Part shown: one piece after another, positions 7,210 through 11,913 of the stretch
How the letters are laid out: each line of letters begins with the position of its first letter
Numbering within the stretch: position 1 is the stretch's first letter
Source of the DNA: Bacteroidales bacterium
GTDB lineage: Bacteria; Bacteroidota; Bacteroidia; Bacteroidales; 4484-276
DNA: 11,913 nucleotides
NCBI GenBank assembly: GCA_029939965.1
Contig: JAOZRY010000054.1
Coordinates: 1 to 11,913, forward strand
Direction of reading: 5' to 3'
Notes under the pieces: generated by a model
The model's database searches: none
Seen by the model: only the letters and a program-made list of their open reading frames with translations
Told to the model about the DNA's origin: nothing
Translations under genes and position numbers: made by a program

Positions 7210-7785
7210 TTATTCCCAGTTACCATCGGTTGATGGCTCAGTAAGGGAGCCAACAGTAAGATCGATAACAATGGGATTTCGAATTAAATTCTTATCCAGA
7301 CCTGTGAGAAATAATTCCTTTTTGGCAATAGCCATAAAAACGGGAACCATTACACCACCTTTATTAATTTTCCCCGAATCCAATTCAAATTTATCACCAT
7401 CGGAAAAGGGAATGTACTGAATATCATTTAATTTAAAGTCCAACCTCCGGCCAAACAGTGAATCGGCAACACTAACAAAACCTATTGTATCATTAATAGT
7501 TTTAGTAAATGTAGTATCACTTGGGTCGAAAATGATATTAACAACGGGGATTTGTCCTTCGCGCAAAAATTTAATCAAGGTATCAAAACTTGGAACAAAA
7601 GTGTCATTAAGAGCTCTATACATCTGTTGTGCAGATCTAATATCTTTGAGGTTTTGAATTACCACCTCAGCCCGATGATCTTTTTCCTTGTTAAACCTAA
7701 CAGGTGTTTGTATAGTTTCCCAAACCATGTAACCTAAATAACCTATTACGATAAGGAGGACAATTTGAATGATTTTTATTTTCAT
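7210..7785 (-). CDS. Single-span membrane protein with a pseudopilin-like N-terminal region
   Basis: The 191-residue protein begins with one hydrophobic helix (about 4-23, IIQIVLLIVIGYLGYMVW), followed by a basic/acidic stretch and a helix with RAEVVIQNLKDIRSAQQMY, then NDTFVPSFDTLIKFL. A long N-terminal helix running into an 'x-A-Q-x-x-Y...F-x-x-S-F-D-x-L' pattern is reminiscent of type II secretion and type IV pseudopilins. However, there is no Gly-Phe-type prepilin peptidase site and no Glu5, so it would stay anchored uncleaved. The rest is a mostly beta periplasmic domain, IPVVNIIFD to the C-terminus. The function is unknown; I recall similar proteins next to DUF3822 in other Bacteroidota but cannot verify it here. 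It is the first gene of the unit with DUF3822 and rsmD, and its ATG lies about 16 bases after the predicted transcription start. Confidence 0.85.
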   Translation of the reverse strand: MKIKIIQIVLLIVIGYLGYMVWETIQTPVRFNKEKDHRAEVVIQNLKDIRSAQQMYRALNDTFVPSFDTLIKFLREGQIPVVNIIFDPSDTTFTKTINDTIGFVSVADSLFGRRLDFKLNDIQYIPFSDGDKFELDSGKINKGGVMVPVFMAIAKKELFLTGLDKNLIRNPIVIDLTVGSLTEPSTDGNWE

Positions 7786-7807
7786 AATCCTTATTTTTAT
7801 GTAGCTG

Positions 7808-7837
7808 CAAATTTAGGAACTTTTTTGTTTTACAAAA
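7808..7837 (-). promoter_or_regulatory. Bacteroidota-type promoter of the pseudopilin-like/DUF3822/rsmD unit
   Basis: On the - strand, TAAATTTG (7815 down to 7808) matches the -7 consensus TAnnTTTG exactly and TTTTG (7837 to 7833) supplies the -33 element, with a 17-base spacer. The predicted transcription start is near 7801. The promoter shows that the unit can be transcribed independently of the nusA-infB transcript upstream. Confidence 0.7.
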
Positions 7838-7952
7838 TGTTTTGTGTCTTTTTTTGTGTAATTCCAAATAGAATAAAAACAACAACCGACATCATTAATA
7901 AAACTTGTGTTTCCTATAGATATTTTATCGTGTTAAAAGCATTAAAAAAACG

Positions 7953-10900
7953 CTAATCCAGTTTTCTTGCTACTTCTACTTCTTCAAATCCTTCGATGAT
8001 ATCACCAACTTTAATATCATTATAATTATCGATGTTTAGTCCACATTCATACCCATTTTGTACCTCACGCACATCGTCTTTAAAACGTTTTAGTGATCCA
8101 AGTTTTCCGGTATAAAATACAACACCATCCCTGAGCAATCGCACACGTGTACTACGTTTTATGGAGCCATCGAGTACGTAACATCCTGCAATAGTTCCTA
8201 CCTTAGTAATCTTGAAGGTTTCTCTAACTTCAATATTACATAGTATTTTTTCCTCAATATCGGGAGAGAGCATTCCTTCGATAGCAGATTTAATCTCTTC
8301 GATAGCAGCATAAATGATTGAATAGGTACGAATGTCGATCTTTTCTTTTTCGGCAATTTTACGAGCACCAACTGATGGTCTCACCTGGAAGGCAACAATA
8401 ATTGCATTGGATGCAGAAGCAAGCATTACATCTGTTTCGGTAACCTGCCCCACTGATTTGTGAATAACATTAACCTGAACCTCTTCGGTACCAAGCTTGA
8501 GTAGTGAATCGGAAAGTGCTTCTACTGATCCATCCACATCCCCTTTAACAATAATATTGAGTTCTTTGAAATCGCCAATAGCAATTCTTCGTCCAATTTC
8601 ATCAAGTGTAATATGTTTGTGTGTTCTGAGCCCTTGTTCGCGTTGTAATTGCATTCTTTTTGAAGCAATATTCTTGGCTTCACGCTCATCATTCATTACT
8701 TTAAATAAATCGCCGGCTTGCGGTGCGCCATTCATTCCAAGCATCATAACAGGAGCTGATGGCCCTGCCAACTTAACAGGTTGATTACGCTCATTATACA
8801 TGGCCTTAACGCGTCCGTAATTTGAACCTGCAAGAACCAGATCACCTACTTTTAAAGTACCATTCTGAACAAGTAATTTGGCAACATATCCACGACCTTT
8901 GTCAAGCGAAGATTCGATAATTGTACCATTTGCATTCCTGTTTGGATTAGCTTTTAAATCGAGAAGTTCGGATTCAAGTAATACTTTTTCGAGTAACTCG
9001 TCAATATTGAGTCCGTTTTTAGCAGAAATTTCCTGACTTTGAAATTTTCCACCCCAATCTTCAACAAGAATATTCATTTGCGATAGCTGATCCTTAATTC
9101 TGTCAGTATTGGCAGTAGGCTTATCAATTTTATTTATGGCAAAAACAATGGGTACATTGGCAGCCTGGGCATGATTAATAGCCTCAACTGTTTGTGGCAT
9201 CACACTATCGTCGGCTGCAACTACAATAATAGCAATATCAGTAACTTTAGCACCTCTGGCACGCATTGCAGTAAATGCCTCGTGACCGGGAGTATCAAGG
9301 AAGGTTATTTTCTTGTTATTTTCAAGTTCTACTTCATAAGCTCCAATATGCTGAGTAATGCCCCCAGCCTCACCGGCAACCACGTTTGCACTACGAATAT
9401 AATCGAGAAGCTTTGTTTTACCATGATCAACATGACCCATAACAGTAGCAATGGGGGAGCGTGACTCCAAATCTACAGGCTTATCTTCCTCTTCTTCCTC
9501 GTTATCGATAACAGTTTCGGCAGTTTCGAAAAGAACACCAAAACCAAATTCATCGGCAACCAAATTTATGGTTTCAGCATCGAGACGCTGGTTTATCGAA
9601 ACAAACAAGCCCAACTGCATACATATCGAAATTACTTCGGTAACGGCTACATTCATCATCGTTGCCAACTCGTTGGCTGTTACAAATTCAGCAACAGTAA
9701 TGTTTTTCTTATCCTCCTCTTTCTTTATTGCTTCTTTTTCTTTTTGTTTATGTACCTGATCTCGTTTCTGTCGCCTGTATTTTGAAGCCTTAGATTTTCC
9801 AGCACCACTTAGCCTTGCCAGAGTTTCCTTTATTTGTTTTTGAACTTCTTCCTCAGTAAGTTCAGGCCTTGCTTCCGGTCGTTGTCTTCTACCTCTTCCT
9901 GGTTTTGGTCTTGCTTTAGTTCTTGCCTTATCATCTGTCTTCTTCTGCTTATTATCAACAGTTGCCGAAGCCTTTGCAGGTGGATCCTTCCTAATTCTTT
10001 TTCTCTTCTTCCTTTTTGGCTTCACTTTATCATCTGAAGATGAAGCGACCGGTTTTTTCTTTTCTGGTTTTTTTATAACCGGTAATTCTATTTTACCAAT
10101 AATATTTGGTCCTGCCAGTTTTTCTACCTTCGTTCTAAGAAAATTATCTTCGGGTTTTTTTTCAGCAACAGTTACTTCAGGTTTTGGTGGTTCTACCTGA
10201 GGTTTTTTATTGGTTTGTGCCTTAACAGGTTTAGTATCCGGTACTTTAACCTTATTGGCTTCTTTTTCATCTATCGCAGATTTTCTGCGTGTAGATTTTC
10301 TGCGCTCTGCCTTTTCCTTGCGTTTTTCGGCTGCTGTCTTTCTGGCGGGTTTTGTCCGTTCGTTAATCGAAGACAAATCAATTTTACCTAAAACTATAGG
10401 TTCTTTTACATCCTTATCAATAACAGGCTCTTTAGTCTCTTTTTTGGCAACAACAATCTTCTCCTTTTTATTCGCACCAGCCTTTTCAACAACTTCCACC
10501 GGCTCTGCCTCAGTTTTTACTGCAACCTTTTTTGTCTCTACATCTTTTGGCTTTTCAATGTCTGCAGGCTTATCAATCTTTTTCTTTTCCCGAGGTTTTA
10601 TAGTATCCTTAATTACAGTATCAGTACTTTTCTCTATTTTTTTCTCCTCAACCTTCTCTTCAACTGCCACCTCAATTTTCTTTTCAATAGCAACTGCAAC
10701 TGGTTTTACATGTGTTTCTTCTGCCTTTTCTAACTCTGTTTTCTCAGTTTCTACCGCCTGTAATTTAATAGGTTCTTCTTTAGGCAACTCCTCTTTTGGG
10801 GTTATATTTATTTCTGATTTAATTACATCTGATTCAGGTATATCTGGTTCAAGTGCATCTGGTTCAGGTGCATTTGATCCATGCACATCTTCAACAGATG

Positions 10901-11390
10901 TTTCAGGAATCTCAATTTCTTTTTCTTCCTTAGATTCGGGTTGTTCTTCAGTTTTATCAATTTCAACCTGAATTTCATCTGTAATTATATTGGGCTCAGG
11001 TTCGGGAGTAGGTTCGGGCTTTGGTTTTATATCATGATGTGGTTCAACAGCTTTTTTAAACTTTTCATCCACTTCCACTACCACACCCCTGATAATGATG
11101 TCTTCATCATCATCGTAATCTTCGGGTTCAGGTTCAGGTTTTTTCCTGTCCTCAAGAGATATTGTTTCCCGTTTCAAAACGCCAAGGCCTATTTTCCGAG
11201 CCTCTTCCTTAACGTCCTTTTGGTCGCTAAACTCTTCGGATAGCATAACTACCATATCGGGTGTTAGCTTAGTATTTGGGTTAAGATCAATTTTATAACC
11301 TTTTTTGCCCAGAAAATCCACAATTGTTTCTCGCCCGATATTAAATTCACGAGCGGCTTTATTTAACCTTATTACTCTGGTTCCTGCCAT
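7953..11390 (-). CDS. infB: Translation initiation factor IF-2
   Basis: IF-2 is the GTPase that brings fMet-tRNA to the 30S subunit and promotes 50S joining. From the ATG at 11388-11390 (MAGTRVIRLNKAAREFN) the protein has 1145 residues. Order: first IF2_N domain (about 3-53), a Lys/Glu/Pro-rich linker of about 500 residues, a second IF2_N domain (about 564-622), the G domain with G1 GHVDHGKT (652-659), G3 DTPGH (699-703), G4 NKID (753-756) and G5 SAK (789-791), an EF-Tu-like domain II from about 815, then IF-2 domains III and IV. It is longer than E. coli IF-2 (890 residues) because of the linker. An in-frame TTG at 11447 would overlap the nusA stop; the ATG is preferred because it fits the family start and has AGGAAAA 8-14 bases upstream. 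It follows nusA by 49 bp. I see no clear terminator after the TAG. Confidence 0.97.
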   Translation of the reverse strand: MAGTRVIRLNKAAREFNIGRETIVDFLGKKGYKIDLNPNTKLTPDMVVMLSEEFSDQKDVKEEARKIGLGVLKRETISLEDRKKPEPEPEDYDDDEDIIIRGVVVEVDEKFKKAVEPHHDIKPKPEPTPEPEPNIITDEIQVEIDKTEEQPESKEEKEIEIPETSVEDVHGSNAPEPDALEPDIPESDVIKSEINITPKEELPKEEPIKLQAVETEKTELEKAEETHVKPVAVAIEKKIEVAVEEKVEEKKIEKSTDTVIKDTIKPREKKKIDKPADIEKPKDVETKKVAVKTEAEPVEVVEKAGANKKEKIVVAKKETKEPVIDKDVKEPIVLGKIDLSSINERTKPARKTAAEKRKEKAERRKSTRRKSAIDEKEANKVKVPDTKPVKAQTNKKPQVEPPKPEVTVAEKKPEDNFLRTKVEKLAGPNIIGKIELPVIKKPEKKKPVASSSDDKVKPKRKKRKRIRKDPPAKASATVDNKQKKTDDKARTKARPKPGRGRRQRPEARPELTEEEVQKQIKETLARLSGAGKSKASKYRRQKRDQVHKQKEKEAIKKEEDKKNITVAEFVTANELATMMNVAVTEVISICMQLGLFVSINQRLDAETINLVADEFGFGVLFETAETVIDNEEEEEDKPVDLESRSPIATVMGHVDHGKTKLLDYIRSANVVAGEAGGITQHIGAYEVELENNKKITFLDTPGHEAFTAMRARGAKVTDIAIIVVAADDSVMPQTVEAINHAQAANVPIVFAINKIDKPTANTDRIKDQLSQMNILVEDWGGKFQSQEISAKNGLNIDELLEKVLLESELLDLKANPNRNANGTIIESSLDKGRGYVAKLLVQNGTLKVGDLVLAGSNYGRVKAMYNERNQPVKLAGPSAPVMMLGMNGAPQAGDLFKVMNDEREAKNIASKRMQLQREQGLRTHKHITLDEIGRRIAIGDFKELNIIVKGDVDGSVEALSDSLLKLGTEEVQVNVIHKSVGQVTETDVMLASASNAIIVAFQVRPSVGARKIAEKEKIDIRTYSIIYAAIEEIKSAIEGMLSPDIEEKILCNIEVRETFKITKVGTIAGCYVLDGSIKRSTRVRLLRDGVVFYTGKLGSLKRFKDDVREVQNGYECGLNIDNYNDIKVGDIIEGFEEVEVARKLD
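10816..10875 (-). repeat. Four 15-bp tandem repeats in the infB linker
   Basis: Units at 10816-10830, 10831-10845, 10846-10860 and 10861-10875 are imperfect copies of one 15-mer (for example GGTTCAAGTGCATCT and GGTTCAGGTGCATTT on the + strand). They encode, in protein order, NAPEP, DALEP, DIPES and DVIKS. The unit is five codons, so slippage changes the length of the acidic linker without breaking the frame. Confidence 0.75.
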
Positions 11391-11439
11391 AAATTTCGTT
11401 TTCCTGTGGAAATTAAGTATTGCTGTAAAAATACGATTT

Positions 11440-11913
11440 TTATTCAAACTCCGCCTTTAGTATCCTGATTACCTCATTTATAGTCTCTTCCTCCAGATCA
11501 GTCCGTTTAACGAGTTCAGCCGGATCAAGTAATAAAACACTACGTGCCGTATCACATCCAATCGTCTTCAATTCATCAACTATCCACTGATCGATTTCAT
11601 CTGAAAATTCCTGAAGATTTACATCATCATCTGATTCAATCTCAGCATCCCGATAAACATCAATTTCATATCCAGAAATTTTTCCTGCGAGTTTAATGTT
11701 AAACCCTCCTTTACCAATAGCCAGTGAAACCTGATCTGGTTTCATATATACATCAGCCTTTTTGGTTTCATCATCAATGGTGATGGAAGAAATTTTTGCC
11801 GGGCTTAGGGCTCTTTGAATAAAGAGTGACGAATTTGTTGTGAAATTGATCACATCAATATTTTCATTCTTTAACTCTCTAACAATCCCATGAATCCTCG
11901 ATCCTTTCATTCC
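11440..11913 (-). CDS. nusA: Transcription termination/antitermination factor NusA, C-terminal part (5' truncated)
   Basis: NusA binds RNA polymerase and RNA and modulates pausing, termination and antitermination. The frame is open to the right edge (a Gly codon precedes the internal ATG at 11910), so the N-terminal domain, S1 domain and first part of KH1 are outside the window. Visible are GMKGSRIHGIVRELKNENID of KH1, KH2 with KPDQVSLAIGKGGFNIKLAG and its GKGG loop, and an acidic C-terminal segment with a helix-hairpin-helix-like end (IDQWIVDELKTIGCDTARSVL...). The TAA is at 11440-11442. It lies upstream of infB in the usual nusA-infB order. The Met at 11910 is internal, not a start. Confidence 0.95.
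   Translation of the reverse strand, partial: GMKGSRIHGIVRELKNENIDVINFTTNSSLFIQRALSPAKISSITIDDETKKADVYMKPDQVSLAIGKGGFNIKLAGKISGYEIDVYRDAEIESDDDVNLQEFSDEIDQWIVDELKTIGCDTARSVLLLDPAELVKRTDLEEETINEVIRILKAEFE

Noticed and set aside
7786..7952. Short - strand frame MMSVVVFILFG... downstream of infB
   Set aside because: It is about 21 codons, has no ribosome binding site or promoter of its own, and resembles chance reading of AT-rich spacer.
10210..10971. 253-codon open frame on the + strand, rich in Ser, Phe and Thr
   Set aside because: It lies antisense to the Lys/Glu/Pro-rich IF-2 linker, whose codon composition rarely gives stops in this frame. The peptide is low-complexity with no recognisable domain, and no promoter was seen.
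11391..11447. In-frame TTG start extending IF-2 by 19 residues
   Set aside because: The extension overlaps the nusA stop and does not resemble the IF-2 N-terminus; MAGTRVIRLNKAAREFN at the ATG does.

Overview
The window looks like a chromosomal segment of a member of the Bacteroidota, probably Bacteroidales-like. The reasons are the Bacteroidota-type -33/-7 promoters (TTTG, then TAnnTTTG), weak or absent Shine-Dalgarno sequences, an IF-2 with a very long Lys/Glu-rich N-terminal linker, DUF3822 next to rsmD, a DUF2795 protein, and low GC content. Most of the content is core or widely conserved. I see no tRNA, rRNA, CRISPR array, transposase or prophage gene.

The left half (1-5799) is on the + strand. 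It starts inside a large envelope protein cut by the window edge: a beta-strand-rich, usher-like outer-membrane region, a carboxypeptidase-regulatory-like domain and three C-terminal SPOR repeats. Two of the SPOR repeats come from an exact in-frame 387-bp tandem duplication. Next come a YifB/ComM AAA+ ATPase (2468-4006), a probable two-gene unit of an orphan LolD/MacB-type ABC ATPase (4182-4916) and a PduO-type cob(I)alamin adenosyltransferase (4931-5494), and a small acidic DUF2795 protein with its own promoter (5578-5799).

The right half (5796-11913) is on the - strand. NusA (cut by the right edge) and a 1145-residue IF-2 form the usual nusA-infB unit. Downstream of infB, a separate - strand promoter (7808-7837) drives a tight three-gene unit: a single-span pseudopilin-like protein, a DUF3822 protein and the 16S rRNA methyltransferase RsmD. 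The two halves converge at 5796-5799, where the stop codons of the DUF2795 gene and rsmD overlap by 4 bp inside an AT-rich inverted repeat.

No stretch longer than 300 bases lacks a gene. The gaps at 2308-2467 and 4007-4181 hold no gene I can support; the second contains a -7 promoter element. The gap at 7786-7952 holds the promoter of the pseudopilin-DUF3822-rsmD unit. The most notable signals are the fresh SPOR-domain duplication with a chimeric middle domain, and the conserved but unexplained pseudopilin-like/DUF3822/RsmD unit. I did not find a clear new defence or mobile system.
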